Shown piece after piece: positions 56,361-64,000 of a DNA stretch of 64,000 bases; position 1 is the first letter of the stretch, and every line of letters begins with the position of its first letter. Below the pieces are notes generated by a model, which saw nothing but the letters and a program-made list of their open reading frames with translations, made no database searches and had not been told where the DNA came from. The stretch spans positions 1,302,001-1,366,000 of the forward strand of contig OZ271846.1 of assembly GCA_965601485.1 (NCBI GenBank), given 5' to 3'. This DNA comes from Methylotenera_A aquatica. Lineage in GTDB: Bacteria; Pseudomonadota; Gammaproteobacteria; Burkholderiales; Methylophilaceae. The position numbers and the translations under genes were made by a program.

Positions 56361-57031
56361 GCGCGCTTAGTTTTTCCTTAAAGCCAAACCATACTCAGCA
56401 GATTGATTGCCGTCTGCTAACGCCCAACAACTTAGCTGATCTATCTGTTGCCGAAATCGAAAACTTAAACCTACTGAATATTAAAAACTCACCCAAAATC
56501 GGCGACTATTTTGAAGTTTCTGGCTCGGATGCCAGTCATATTGTTTTTAAAAATGCTGATGCCCAGTTGAATTATATCGGCCATAAAATGACGCGCGGGC
56601 AAATTACGGTTGAAGGCGATTGCGGCGATTTTTTAGGTCATCAAATGCGTGGTGGCACTATTTTTTGTCAAGGCAATGCCAAAGACCGCGTTGGTGACCA
56701 AATGCGTCGCGGCTTGATTTTAGTTGATAGCAATGCAGGCGATTATTGCGGCAGCCGCATGATTGCAGGCACCATTGGTGTTTATGGCAGTGTTGGCCGC
56801 TACGTAGGTTTTGCCATGAAGCGCGGCACTATTTTATTAACAAAAACACCTCAATTGCATGCCACTATTCAAGATTGCGGCACACACACACTGCCATTTT
56901 TGGCCTTGCTTTTTAAATCGTTTAACGCATTTTCAACACTATTTAATGACATTAAAAGTCATCGGATACAGCGTTATGCGGGCGATTTAGCTTGCAACGG
57001 TAACGGCGAGATTCTCGTTTTAATCCAGTAG
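56357..57031 (+). CDS. fhcC: Formyltransferase/hydrolase complex subunit C (FwdC-like)
   Basis: The 224-residue protein is a beta-helix of the FwdC/GltS-alpha type, with repeated GxxxG turns: IGHKMTRGQITVEGDCG, FLGHQMRGGTIFCQGNA, VGDQMRRGLILVDSNAG and CGSRMIAGTIGVYGSVG. It scaffolds the Fhc complex. It is coupled to fhcD and is the last gene of the operon. Confidence 0.94.
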   Translation: MSALSFSLKPNHTQQIDCRLLTPNNLADLSVAEIENLNLLNIKNSPKIGDYFEVSGSDASHIVFKNADAQLNYIGHKMTRGQITVEGDCGDFLGHQMRGGTIFCQGNAKDRVGDQMRRGLILVDSNAGDYCGSRMIAGTIGVYGSVGRYVGFAMKRGTILLTKTPQLHATIQDCGTHTLPFLALLFKSFNAFSTLFNDIKSHRIQRYAGDLACNGNGEILVLIQ

Positions 57032-57153
57032 GGATAAAATGCAAGGTTGGCTTACGATTCTTCACTCTTAGTAGAAAGTTAAGTAATCACCCTTATTTTT
57101 CTAAACGGCTGGCAAGTGTTAAAATGACTTCATTGTTTTAATCTGTTTGTAAA

Positions 57154-58086
57154 ATGCCTAAATATCTCATCGCAGCCCTCTATAAATTTGTTGGCCTGCC
57201 AAACTATGCTGATTTGCAAGTGCCGATTCACGCCGCTTGCGATACACACAATATAAAAGGCACGCTTTTATTAGCGGCAGAAGGCATTAACGGCACCATC
57301 GCTGGTTTGCCGGATGATATTAAAGCGGTGCTGCATTTTTTGCGCACCGATGCCTTATTTGAAGGCAAATTGGCGGCACTTGATCACAAAGAATCTTATG
57401 CGTATAAGCACCCGTTTTACCGCATGAAAGTAAAACTAAAAAAAGAAATTGTCACCATGGGCGTGCCCAGTGTTAATCCCGATAACACAGTTGGCACCTA
57501 TGTGAAGCCTGATGATTGGAATGCGCTGATTGCCGACCCCGATGTAATTGTGCTGGATACACGCAACGATTATGAGGTGCATATTGGCACATTCAAAGGG
57601 GCTATTAACCCGAAGACCACGACTTTTAGAGAGTTTCCTGAATACGTCGCGCAAAATCTTGATAAAACCAAACACAAAAAAATAGCCATGTTTTGTACAG
57701 GCGGTATTCGTTGCGAAAAAGCATCGTCTTACATGTTAGAGCAAGGGTTTGAAAAAGTTTATCACTTACAAGGTGGCATTTTAAAGTATCTAGAAACCGT
57801 GCCAGAAGAAACTAGTTTATGGCAAGGCGAATGCTTTGTGTTTGACCAGCGCGTAGCAGTTAAACACGGACTTGAAGTGGGAGATTTTGATCAATGCTAC
57901 GCTTGCCGCATGCCACTGTCACCCGATGAGCTAAAATCGCCGCAGTATACCGCTGGCATTAGCTGCCCACATTGCTACGATTCACTCACAGAAGATAAAA
58001 AGAAAAGCTTAACCGAACGTCAAAAACAAGTGATTCTAGCTAAAAAACGCGGCCAAACACATATTGGTGAAAAACATAAAAGTTAA
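57154..58086 (+). CDS. trhO: tRNA uridine(34) hydroxylase TrhO (rhodanese-like, YceA)
   Basis: The 310-residue protein has an N-terminal acylphosphatase-like domain (LLLAAEGINGTIAGLPDDI), a rhodanese domain with active-site FCTGGIRCEKASSYM, and a C-terminal cysteine module (CYACRMPLS, CPHCYDSL). TrhO makes 5-hydroxyuridine at the tRNA wobble position. It is a single gene, 122 bases after fhcC. Confidence 0.95.
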   Translation: MPKYLIAALYKFVGLPNYADLQVPIHAACDTHNIKGTLLLAAEGINGTIAGLPDDIKAVLHFLRTDALFEGKLAALDHKESYAYKHPFYRMKVKLKKEIVTMGVPSVNPDNTVGTYVKPDDWNALIADPDVIVLDTRNDYEVHIGTFKGAINPKTTTFREFPEYVAQNLDKTKHKKIAMFCTGGIRCEKASSYMLEQGFEKVYHLQGGILKYLETVPEETSLWQGECFVFDQRVAVKHGLEVGDFDQCYACRMPLSPDELKSPQYTAGISCPHCYDSLTEDKKKSLTERQKQVILAKKRGQTHIGEKHKS

Positions 58087-58685
58087 CTGCGCACTCATTA
58101 AGCCCATCTTATTTATAGGCCCAGCTTAATTTTTGAATGTCTGCATACTGATTACCAACTTGAAGATGAATCTTCTTTTTTATTGATAAAAGCTAATGAC
58201 CACTGCTCTGTACAATCTGTTAGTTTATAGTGCCGATTGGTTTACTCATAAAATAGCCTTGCGCATAATCACAGCTCATTATTTTTAAAATATCCCGTAT
58301 TTTTTGGTTTTCAATAGCTTTTGCCATACTGCAGAGCTCCAATAAACCAAATAAAACATTAAGATAAACAACCTTTTAGCGTTGTATAGTTGGAGCTGAG
58401 TGGCTCGGCAACTCTTATCAACCTGCGCGCGTACATGCGAACAGTCGTTAGCTTGCACGCCGCATCAAACTCGACACCCCTGTTCATCCACAACCTGTGA
58501 ATTCGATTCCAATATCTTCAACAAATAAAAAAAACCGTAAGGGTGGTTTTTTATTATAGGGCTGGGGTCAATCCAAATAAAAATCACTTACCTACTTCTC
58601 TAGGTGGGGGTGTCTCAGAAAAAAGGGGTATGCCGTAAAGCGAGAAAAGTTTTCTTTTGTTGACAGCATTAGGGGGTTTTTAAAA
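58087..58685. other. Gap between trhO and eutC, with an EAL remnant and a short hairpin
   Basis: Apart from the EAL-domain remnant at 58220-58330, the region has a hairpin AAAAAACC (58529-58536) with GGTTTTTT (58545-58552) that could terminate on either strand. The stretch around 58380-58500 is richer in GC than its surroundings, but I recognise nothing in it. Confidence 0.5.
58220..58330 (-). pseudogene. 3' remnant of an EAL-domain c-di-GMP phosphodiesterase
   Basis: The minus strand encodes AKAIENQKIRDILKIMSCDY, then AQGYFMSKPIG and a stop at 58222-58220. This is the C-terminal signature of EAL domains (VE-x-Q-x-x-x-L-x-x-x-GCDYAQGY-x-x-S-[KR]-P). All upstream parts are absent, so it is a short fragment. 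Confidence 0.75.
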
Positions 58686-59519
58686 TTACTCAATTAGAAA
58701 GCTATTTAATGAACTTAGGGATTGTTTGGAGCTAGTCTCATCTTTTAATGCTATTCCACTAATCTCGCGCTTATGAGCTTGAGTTACCAGATATCTTAAT
58801 TTCATGGTAGCCTCAGTATCGCTGAGTCCACCGTTGCGGATATTCGATATACAATTTCGACTTTCATCTGTGAGGCCTACTTTAGGATGCCACGTTAGAT
58901 AGATACCCATACTATCTGGTGAGCTTAATCCAGGACGTTCGCCAATCAAAACAATAACTAGCTTTGCGGATAAAAGCTCTCCAATTTCATCACCGATTGC
59001 TACCCGCCCTTGTTCGACTACACAAAAAGGGGCAATCGTAAATTTCTCTGACTGAAGATTTGTGCAAGCCGTTTTCAGAAAACGTAATGCATTAGTTTCA
59101 ATAGCTAAGGCGGACAATCCATCAACAATTACAAAAGCAATATCGTAGTTGAAAGTATTGGGCGAGAACTTTGCTTTAGTTATGCGCTTTAGAAGAATTT
59201 CCTTTGAAATTTGGCTGAGTCTTTTGCCATAATCAGGCCGCTTCAAATAGGTTGGTCGGTCAATCGCATCGCTCTGAAGGCCAATGCTCTCAAGATTCAT
59301 TGACGAAAAGCTTTGTGTTAAGTCGGCACAAAGTTTCGATACATTAAGTTGGAAATAAACTGCATCCCTTGCTTGAGCATGGTCAAGCTGGAATTTTAAT
59401 TGTGCATGTGTCGGAAGGCTAATTCCAGATCGACCTAATGCGATTCGCGCAGAGGTCAATTGTTTTAATTGAGCCCACGAATTTTCAATAACACTGTTGG
59501 ATTTGATATTAGAACTCAT
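58686..59519 (-). CDS. eutC: Ethanolamine ammonia-lyase small subunit
   Basis: The 277-residue protein has ARIALGRSGISLPTHAQLKF near the start, the VIVLIGERPGLSSPDSMGIY motif with LTWHPKVGLTDESRNCISNI, and the final YLVTQAHKREISGIALKD, all diagnostic of EutC. With EutB it binds adenosylcobalamin and cleaves ethanolamine to acetaldehyde and ammonia. It overlaps eutB by 4 bases (ATGA). Confidence 0.96.
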   Translation of the reverse strand: MSSNIKSNSVIENSWAQLKQLTSARIALGRSGISLPTHAQLKFQLDHAQARDAVYFQLNVSKLCADLTQSFSSMNLESIGLQSDAIDRPTYLKRPDYGKRLSQISKEILLKRITKAKFSPNTFNYDIAFVIVDGLSALAIETNALRFLKTACTNLQSEKFTIAPFCVVEQGRVAIGDEIGELLSAKLVIVLIGERPGLSSPDSMGIYLTWHPKVGLTDESRNCISNIRNGGLSDTEATMKLRYLVTQAHKREISGIALKDETSSKQSLSSLNSFLIE

Positions 59520-60907
59520 GATAATCGCTGTAAAGCTTTTGCGAAGTTATTTGGCAAATTATGCCCGAGCGTAATCATTTTGTTATCAGTAATAATTCCC
59601 ATGTTTTGTAACCATAATTCAAATTCTGGCGCAGGTTTCAGATCAAGCACACGTCTTGCATATAAAGCATCGTGAAATGATGTTGTTTGATAATTCAGCA
59701 TGATGTCGTCAGCACCCGGCACTCCCATAATAAAATTGCATCCTGCCACACCAAGTAAAGTTAATAATGTATCCATATCATCTTGATCTGCTTCAGCATG
59801 ATTGGTGTAACAGACATCGCAGCCCATTGGTATACCAAGTAATTTACCGCAAAAATGATCCTCCAAGCCTGCTCGCATAATTTGCTTTCCATCGTAAAGA
59901 TACTCAGGACCAATAAATCCGACCACCGAATTCACAAGAAGCGGGTCAAAGTGGCGAGCAACTGCATAGGCCCTTGCCTCACAGGTCTGCTGATCTACAC
60001 CAAAATTTGCTTGCGCAGACAAGGCACTCCCTTGCCCCGTCTCAAAATACATTACATTACTGCCAACTGTGCCACGTTTTAAGGAATAGGCTGCATCACG
60101 CGCCTCTGATAATAAATTTAAGTCTATGCCAAAACTGCGGTTTGTTGCTTCAGTTCCACCTATTGATTGAAAAACTAGATCAACAGGCGCACCAGAATCA
60201 ATTGCTATTAGTGTGTTTGTAACATGCGTCAACACACAAGATTGTGTTGGTATCTGATACTGTTGAATTATCTGATCTAGCATTTTAATCAGAAGAGTTA
60301 CTTGGGCCACATTATCTGATGCAGGATTAATTCCAATAACAGCATCTCCTGCACCATTCATAAGTCCGTCCAAAATACTTGCTGCGATACCTACTGGATC
60401 ATCAGTTGGATGATTAGGCTGGAGTCGGGTAGCGAGTCGACCTCGCAGGCCAATGGTGTTTCTAAACTTACTAACAACTTCACATTTTTTGCTGACGATG
60501 ACCAAATCTTGTATGCGCATAATCTTCGATACGGCGGCCACCATTTCTGGAGTTAAACCTTTTGATAAAGCATGCAAAGCGCTTGTATCCGCATCATCAC
60601 TTAGTAACCAGTTCCTAAAGTCACCGATAGTAAGATGTGAGACTGTTTTAAAGGCCTGCTCATCATGGCTGTCAATAATGAGTCTAGTTATTTCGTCAGA
60701 CTCATAAGGAATAACTAAATCATTCAAGAATGTTTTAAGCGGCAAGTCTGCCAATGCCATTTGTGCTGCGACTCGCTCCTGGGCATTTTCAGCGCCTAAC
60801 CCTGCGAGGAAGTCACCTGATCTTGTTGGCGATGCTTTTGCCATAAGATCTTTTAAATCTTTAAAAATATAGTTATGTTGCCCAATTGTGTGGTGATAGC
60901 TTTTCAT
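59516..60907 (-). CDS. eutB: Ethanolamine ammonia-lyase large subunit
   Basis: The 463-residue protein matches EutB over its whole length: LMAKASPTRSGDFLAGLGAE, RLQPNHPTDDPVGIAASILD, GDAVIGINPASDNV, YFETGQGSALSAQANFGVDQ, NSVVGFIGPEYLYDGKQIMR and FIMGVPGADDIMLNYQTTSF. It holds the substrate site. No permease, EutA reactivase, EutR regulator, shell protein or cobalamin gene is adjacent. Confidence 0.97.
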   Translation of the reverse strand: MKSYHHTIGQHNYIFKDLKDLMAKASPTRSGDFLAGLGAENAQERVAAQMALADLPLKTFLNDLVIPYESDEITRLIIDSHDEQAFKTVSHLTIGDFRNWLLSDDADTSALHALSKGLTPEMVAAVSKIMRIQDLVIVSKKCEVVSKFRNTIGLRGRLATRLQPNHPTDDPVGIAASILDGLMNGAGDAVIGINPASDNVAQVTLLIKMLDQIIQQYQIPTQSCVLTHVTNTLIAIDSGAPVDLVFQSIGGTEATNRSFGIDLNLLSEARDAAYSLKRGTVGSNVMYFETGQGSALSAQANFGVDQQTCEARAYAVARHFDPLLVNSVVGFIGPEYLYDGKQIMRAGLEDHFCGKLLGIPMGCDVCYTNHAEADQDDMDTLLTLLGVAGCNFIMGVPGADDIMLNYQTTSFHDALYARRVLDLKPAPEFELWLQNMGIITDNKMITLGHNLPNNFAKALQRLS

Positions 60908-61652
60908 AAATTTATTAAACCAAATTTTTCATGGTAGGCGTTCCAATTTATGGGGCAATTTATAGGATGAGTTTATAGTCCGATGCTAGACCATTTTAGC
61001 CAATTACCTAGGAAAAATAGTTTACAGTATTTGTGATGGATTGTAGCGTAAAAAACCCTAGTTACTTGAATTTACTAGGGTTTTGATACCGATTGATGCA
61101 TTGTGAAACACTTAAATGGGCTGGGGACAACACAACAAACTATATAACATTATGTTTTAAATAGTTAATTTATAAAATAATAATAACTGTTACCAACAAA
61201 ATAGAATTTCTTTTAAATTACACTTACTATCAACTAGCCTCCATCACGCTTTTACCCAACCACCCCACCCCCCCCAAATTGCTCAGATGGGACCCGTTCT
61301 TACCTTTACACCGAATTGTGCACAGACGACTGCCTATTTTTAAAAACCCGTCAGTGTTAATTCACATCAATCAAATTAGCGTATTGATAGACGTCAAATA
61401 ACCACACAAAACAAGTTAATTATTTCCAATTGTGACAGTTTGTCATAACTCAATTTAGAAGCACAAACCCATATGAAACATATTAGTAAAATGAATTATA
61501 TTGATATATTTTATATATATTTTTTGGCTTGACATAGTCTGAAAGCGCTATTTTTAAAATTAAAAATACAATACTTTTCATTTAATGTTTGTTTTAAAAA
61601 TAAATAGTTACTAACACTTACACATCAAATTTAAAATACTAAGGGCGATTAA
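60908..61652. other. Long AT-rich gap upstream of eutB and the first PEP-CTERM gene
   Basis: This divergent intergenic region holds a strong hairpin at 61052-61084 (separate entry), a seven-C run at 61269-61275, a TGACA-GTT-TGTCA palindrome at 61433-61445 and a TTGACA at 61529-61534 with a TAAAAT 20 bases later (spacing too long for a confident promoter). I find no gene or cobalamin riboswitch in it. Confidence 0.5.
61052..61084 (-). terminator. Strong hairpin, terminator on the minus strand upstream of eutB
   Basis: AAAACCCTAGT (61052-61062) pairs perfectly with ACTAGGGTTTT (61074-61084) around an 11-base loop. Read on the minus strand the stem is followed by further Ts. It lies about 145 bases before eutB in the direction of its transcription, so it would stop transcripts entering eutBC or act as an attenuator. 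Confidence 0.65.
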
Positions 61653-62258
61653 ATGAACAAACTACTTTTAGCCATCTCCGCTACATTTTTACTCAACTCC
61701 GCAATGGCGCAAGCGGCAGTTGAAACTTTTAACTTTACTTTTAGTGGTGCTCAATTTTCAAACACTGCAATTGCAAACGGATTTATCACATTTGACACAG
61801 ATAACTTTGTATCTAACGGGTTCGGTGGTTATAGTTTGAACGGCCAATATACTGATTTAGGTGTAACAGTAAGTGGCTCAAATTCTGGCAATGGTTCATT
61901 TACTAATAATGACATTTCTTTATATATTTTGAGCTCCCCAATCGCACTTGATTTCACTAGAGAATTAGTAGGGCAGAGTTCTGAAGAAAGATTCGGTCCA
62001 TCCTTTGGTTTTGGTCCATCCTTTGGTTTTAATGGTGGAGACTTTAATGTATTTAGATTAGGTGGTAACGCCCCAAATGGAACCGGTCAATTTACATTGA
62101 CTGCAGCTTCTGGTTCTGGTGAACAGATGTTACTCACTTCATTTGCCCCAGCCTCAATAGCAGCTCCAGTTCCAGAAGCCGATACCTCAGCGATGCTTTT
62201 AATGGGTCTTGGCTTGATTGGATTTATGGTTCGCAGTCGTAAAAACACTCAAGCTTAA
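61653..62258 (+). CDS. PEP-CTERM sorted secreted protein (variant PEA motif), paralog 1
   Basis: The 201-residue protein has a signal peptide (residues 1-22, ending AMAQA) and a beta-rich body starting VETFNFTFSGAQFSNTAIAN. It ends in a PEP-CTERM-like tail: VPEADTSAMLLMGLGLIGFM followed by Arg/Lys (VRSRKN). The motif is PEA rather than PEP. The tail is recognised by exosortase in the inner membrane. An 18-base unit is tandemly duplicated at 61995-62030, repeating GPSFGF. It is paralogous to the next gene. Surface or exopolysaccharide roles are usual for such proteins; the body function is unknown. Confidence 0.85.
   Translation: MNKLLLAISATFLLNSAMAQAAVETFNFTFSGAQFSNTAIANGFITFDTDNFVSNGFGGYSLNGQYTDLGVTVSGSNSGNGSFTNNDISLYILSSPIALDFTRELVGQSSEERFGPSFGFGPSFGFNGGDFNVFRLGGNAPNGTGQFTLTAASGSGEQMLLTSFAPASIAAPVPEADTSAMLLMGLGLIGFMVRSRKNTQA
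61995..62030 (+). repeat. Tandem 18-bp duplication inside PEP-CTERM paralog 1
   Basis: The unit ggtccatcctttggtttt occurs twice back to back (61995-62012 and 62013-62030), adding six residues (GPSFGF) in frame. The paralog at 62.3 kb has no such duplication. The perfect identity suggests a recent event. Confidence 0.9.
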
Positions 62259-62283
62259 TTAAACTTTAATTAGTTAGAACTTA

Positions 62284-62301
62284 AAGGAGCTTCGGCTCCT
62301 T
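62284..62301 (+). terminator. Short UUCG hairpin after PEP-CTERM paralog 1
   Basis: AAGGAGC (62284-62290) pairs with GCTCCTT (62295-62301) around a TTCG tetraloop. There is little T tail here, so termination may be partial and allow read-through to the next paralog. Confidence 0.6.
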
Positions 62302-62320
62302 AATTCCATCCTCTAAGATA

Positions 62321-62893
62321 GTGAATAAAATGAAAAACAAAATCTTTTTAACGATTGCTATTGCTTTTTTATTCAACTCCACAATCGCTCAAGCTGAAGT
62401 TAAAACTTTCAACTTTACTTGGAGTGGTGAGTCTTTTTCAAACACGGCAACAGCAACTGGATTCGTTACTTTTGATACAGCCTTCGTTACAGGACCACTT
62501 CAAGACATAAGTATTCTTGATTTAAGTATGACGGTTAGCGGAGCAAGTGCTGGCAATGGTATTTATTCTGAAAGTGACTACTTTTCGATGTGGTTTACTT
62601 CCCCAAGTCCACTTGATTTCAGCAGTGAGCTAATTGGTCAAACCTTATCAAATGGCGATTTATTCGGTCGCAGTGCTGGCAATGGATTTGTTTTATTTGC
62701 CGCCAATGAGTGGACTACTCCCAATACATCTAGTTGGAACACAATGAAAACTCCAGGGAATGACCAAATGCTTATTACCTCCATCACTCCAGCAACAGCT
62801 CCAGTCCCAGAACCAGACTCCTCAGCGATGCTTTTAACAGGTCTTGTCGTGATGGGCTTTATGGCTCGCCGTCGTAGAAATACTCAAGTTTAA
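62321..62893 (+). CDS. PEP-CTERM sorted secreted protein, paralog 2
   Basis: The 190-residue product is clearly related to the preceding gene. It has a signal peptide (ending STIAQA), VKTFNFTWSGESFSNTATAT at the start of the body, and a canonical tail VPEPDSSAMLLTGLVVMGFM with ARRRRN. The start is either GTG 62321 or ATG 62330; both give a good signal peptide. It lacks the upstream leader block that precedes paralogs 1 and 3, so it probably depends on read-through from paralog 1. Confidence 0.85.
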   Translation: MNKMKNKIFLTIAIAFLFNSTIAQAEVKTFNFTWSGESFSNTATATGFVTFDTAFVTGPLQDISILDLSMTVSGASAGNGIYSESDYFSMWFTSPSPLDFSSELIGQTLSNGDLFGRSAGNGFVLFAANEWTTPNTSSWNTMKTPGNDQMLITSITPATAPVPEPDSSAMLLTGLVVMGFMARRRRNTQV

Positions 62894-62917
62894 TTAATCT
62901 TAAATTAGTTTGAACAG

Positions 62918-62940
62918 AAAGGAGCTTCGGCTCCTTTTTT
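62918..62940 (+). terminator. UUCG-loop intrinsic terminator after PEP-CTERM paralog 2
   Basis: AAAGGAGC (62918-62925) and GCTCCTTT (62930-62937) form a stem around TTCG, followed by more Ts. Its core is the same sequence as the hairpin after paralog 1 (62284-62301) but with a better T tail, consistent with gene duplication. Confidence 0.85.
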
Positions 62941-63055
62941 GCTTTTTGAGATGTGAAATTTAAGTTGGGGATTTATCGGTGTTAAACAACTGATGATGAC
63001 ACACACAAACACAGCTCAAGAATGAAATTTAAATAGACCGAACAATCTCAAACAC

Positions 63056-63694
63056 TTAACTCATTGCCAAAGGCGCACTAAATATATTCATCACCAAGCT
63101 ACAAGCAATCTCAGTGTGTTCTGAAGTTCCGGCCATTGCGCTATCTTCAAAAAACGGACTGCGGACAACTGCCTGAAATGCCCTAATACGCAAGCGCAAC
63201 TCACTCTCCGTAAATTTTACAAAGGTATCAGTCTGGTCACGACTGGCGACCGCCATCCAAACAGGGATAAAATGGTCCCCCTCTAAATTGATGAGTTGTG
63301 GGTTTTTCGTATTTTTAAAAAACTTTGAGACGACAAACAATAAGGCTTTACGAGGTGGTCGATTATATTGTTCAATTGCCATCTTAACCATGCCGGCTAC
63401 CAAAACAGGCAATGGCGCATCCGCTGGATGTTTACTCATCAGCTCACTCATGCTTAATACAGCTTTTCTTCTTCTCACTATAAACATATAGCTGAAGATG
63501 TCATCAAATTTTTTGAAATGATGAAACAAAGTGCTTTGCGCATAACCTGATTTGGCTGAAAGATTTTCGCTATTAACATCTTCAACTTGCTCTAATTGAG
63601 CGAAGACTGAAAACGCCTCTTCAATATCTTCTAGTGTCTTTTTTGCCCGCAATTGTTCTGGGATGCGAATATTTAACTCTTTAAAATAATCCAT
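63056..63694 (-). CDS. TetR/AcrR-type transcriptional regulator
   Basis: The 212-residue protein has a TetR-like N-terminal HTH (about residues 20-70: TLEDIEEAFSVFAQLEQVED, LSAKSGYAQSTLFHHFKKFD) and an all-helical C-terminal domain. The N-terminal extension of about 20 residues is longer than usual. It lies between PEP-CTERM paralogs 2 and 3 on the opposite strand, so it may regulate them (inference from position only). The ligand is unknown. I call only the superfamily. Confidence 0.75.
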   Translation of the reverse strand: MDYFKELNIRIPEQLRAKKTLEDIEEAFSVFAQLEQVEDVNSENLSAKSGYAQSTLFHHFKKFDDIFSYMFIVRRRKAVLSMSELMSKHPADAPLPVLVAGMVKMAIEQYNRPPRKALLFVVSKFFKNTKNPQLINLEGDHFIPVWMAVASRDQTDTFVKFTESELRLRIRAFQAVVRSPFFEDSAMAGTSEHTEIACSLVMNIFSAPLAMS

Positions 63695-63951
63695 TGCTTA
63701 GCCTTGGTTTTTTGCTTGTGTTTGACACTTGTCGCTTGCGTCTATTTTGATGGAAATTATTACAGATTTGTCATTTTTTATAGGATATTTACTGAGTAAA
63801 TTAACCATAACAAAAAATAGTTACTTAAAAGTTATTATAAATCAATCGCTTAAAGCATAAATTAAGCGTCAGGAAAACTGAGTAAGTTGTAATAGGCGTT
63901 TAATGCCACACCCTTATAGTTGCTACCTGTTACATATCAACTTTCAAATAC

Positions 63952-63982
63952 CATCAAATTTTAAATATTAAGGGCGATTACA
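63952..63982 (+). repeat. Second copy of the PEP-CTERM leader block
   Basis: The block catcaaattttaaatatta and then agggcgatta is nearly identical to 61623-61651 before paralog 1. The shared part includes AAGGGCGATTA just before the ATG and continues into the coding sequence. It probably carries the ribosome site and part of the 5' leader. Confidence 0.8.
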
Positions 63983-64000
63983 ATGAGCAAACTACTTTTA
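63983..64000 (+). CDS. Start of a third PEP-CTERM paralog (runs off the right edge)
   Basis: Only six codons (MSKLLL) are in the window. They match the first codons of paralog 1 (MNKLLL) in nearly identical DNA and follow the same leader block, so a third family member is expected to continue beyond the edge. The C-terminal sorting motif is not visible here. Confidence 0.6.

Noticed and set aside
58480..58520. Possible tRNA or tmRNA T-arm (TTCGATTCC)
   Set aside because: The flanking bases do not pair to a five-base T stem and no other tRNA arms are present.
60908..61300. Cobalamin riboswitch upstream of eutB
   Set aside because: No B12-box-like or conserved core sequence was seen on the minus strand; only a simple hairpin is present.
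61521..61560. Sigma-70 or sigma-54 promoter before PEP-CTERM paralog 1
   Set aside because: TTGACA has a 20-base gap to TAAAAT, too long for confidence, and the TGGC there has no -12 partner.
1..64000. CRISPR arrays, intact insertion sequences, intact prophage or toxin-antitoxin pairs
   Set aside because: No regularly spaced repeats, transposase genes, phage structural genes or recognisable toxin-antitoxin pairs were found; only an integrase relic is present.

Overview
The window looks like chromosomal DNA of an obligate or near-obligate methylotrophic betaproteobacterium of the Methylophilaceae type (Methylotenera/Methylophilus-like). This is an inference from three things seen here: a moderately AT-rich genome; betaproteobacterial gene orders (hfq-hflX-hflK-hflC-DUF2065-hisZ-purA, ffs-dnaX-ybaB-recR, mtaD-ubiG-gph next to an OmpA gene, and rlmN-pilW-rodZ-ispG-hisS-yfgM-bamB-der); and two clusters for archaeal-type C1 transfer. 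Those clusters are the formyltransferase/hydrolase operon fhcB-A-(PNPOx-like)-D-C at 51.8-57.0 kb and a methanofuran/tetrahydromethanopterin cofactor cluster (mfnB, DUF447, DHPS-like, DmrB-like flavoprotein) at 13.2-16.6 kb.

Layout. 1-2.3 kb: the 5' part of chrA, a leucine-rich mini-ORF followed by a terminator/antiterminator-like structure, a decayed integrase, a Sel1-repeat protein and tRNA-Ser(GGA), which together resemble an old island scar. 2.4-9.6 kb: a class III adenylate cyclase, an acetaldehyde-dehydrogenase-type ALDH with a DUF779 partner, SRP RNA, dnaX, ybaB, recR and gph. 9.8-13.1 kb: ubiG, mtaD and an OmpA-type porin. 13.2-24.7 kb: the C1 cofactor cluster running in the same direction as purA, hisZ, DUF2065, hflC, hflK, hflX, hfq and then gltX. 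24.8-34 kb is accessory: an unidentifiable decayed stretch with a 20-bp perfect palindrome, an RND efflux operon whose adaptor gene carries an in-frame stop, its divergent TetR regulator with an AcrR-like operator, and a gene graveyard (PhyH-like and glycosyltransferase pseudogenes). 34-50.5 kb: housekeeping genes (rimO, ZIP transporter, pgeF, rluD with a very acidic tail, bamD, der, bamB, yfgM, two orphan oligopeptide-type ABC ATPases, hisS, ispG, rodZ-like, pilW, rlmN, ndk). 50.6-58.1 kb: a DUF2721 protein, a decayed solute-binding protein, the fhc operon and trhO. 58.1-64 kb: an EAL-domain remnant, eutB-eutC (ethanolamine ammonia-lyase) and a tandem family of PEP-CTERM secreted proteins with a TetR-type regulator; a third family member starts at the right edge.

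How the genes work together. The fhc products interconvert formyl-H4MPT and formate through methanofuran, and the 13-16 kb cluster plausibly makes the methanofuran and H4MPT that they need. EutBC would release acetaldehyde and ammonia from ethanolamine, and the ALDH near 4 kb could oxidise the acetaldehyde; this link is inferred only. I see no CRISPR array, intact transposase or intact prophage. The most unusual items are the orphan leader/attenuator-like element at 805-1021, the nonsense codon in the RND adaptor, the flavin-barrel gene inside the fhc operon, a candidate frameshift heptamer in dnaX, and the PEP-CTERM tandem array with a duplicated leader.
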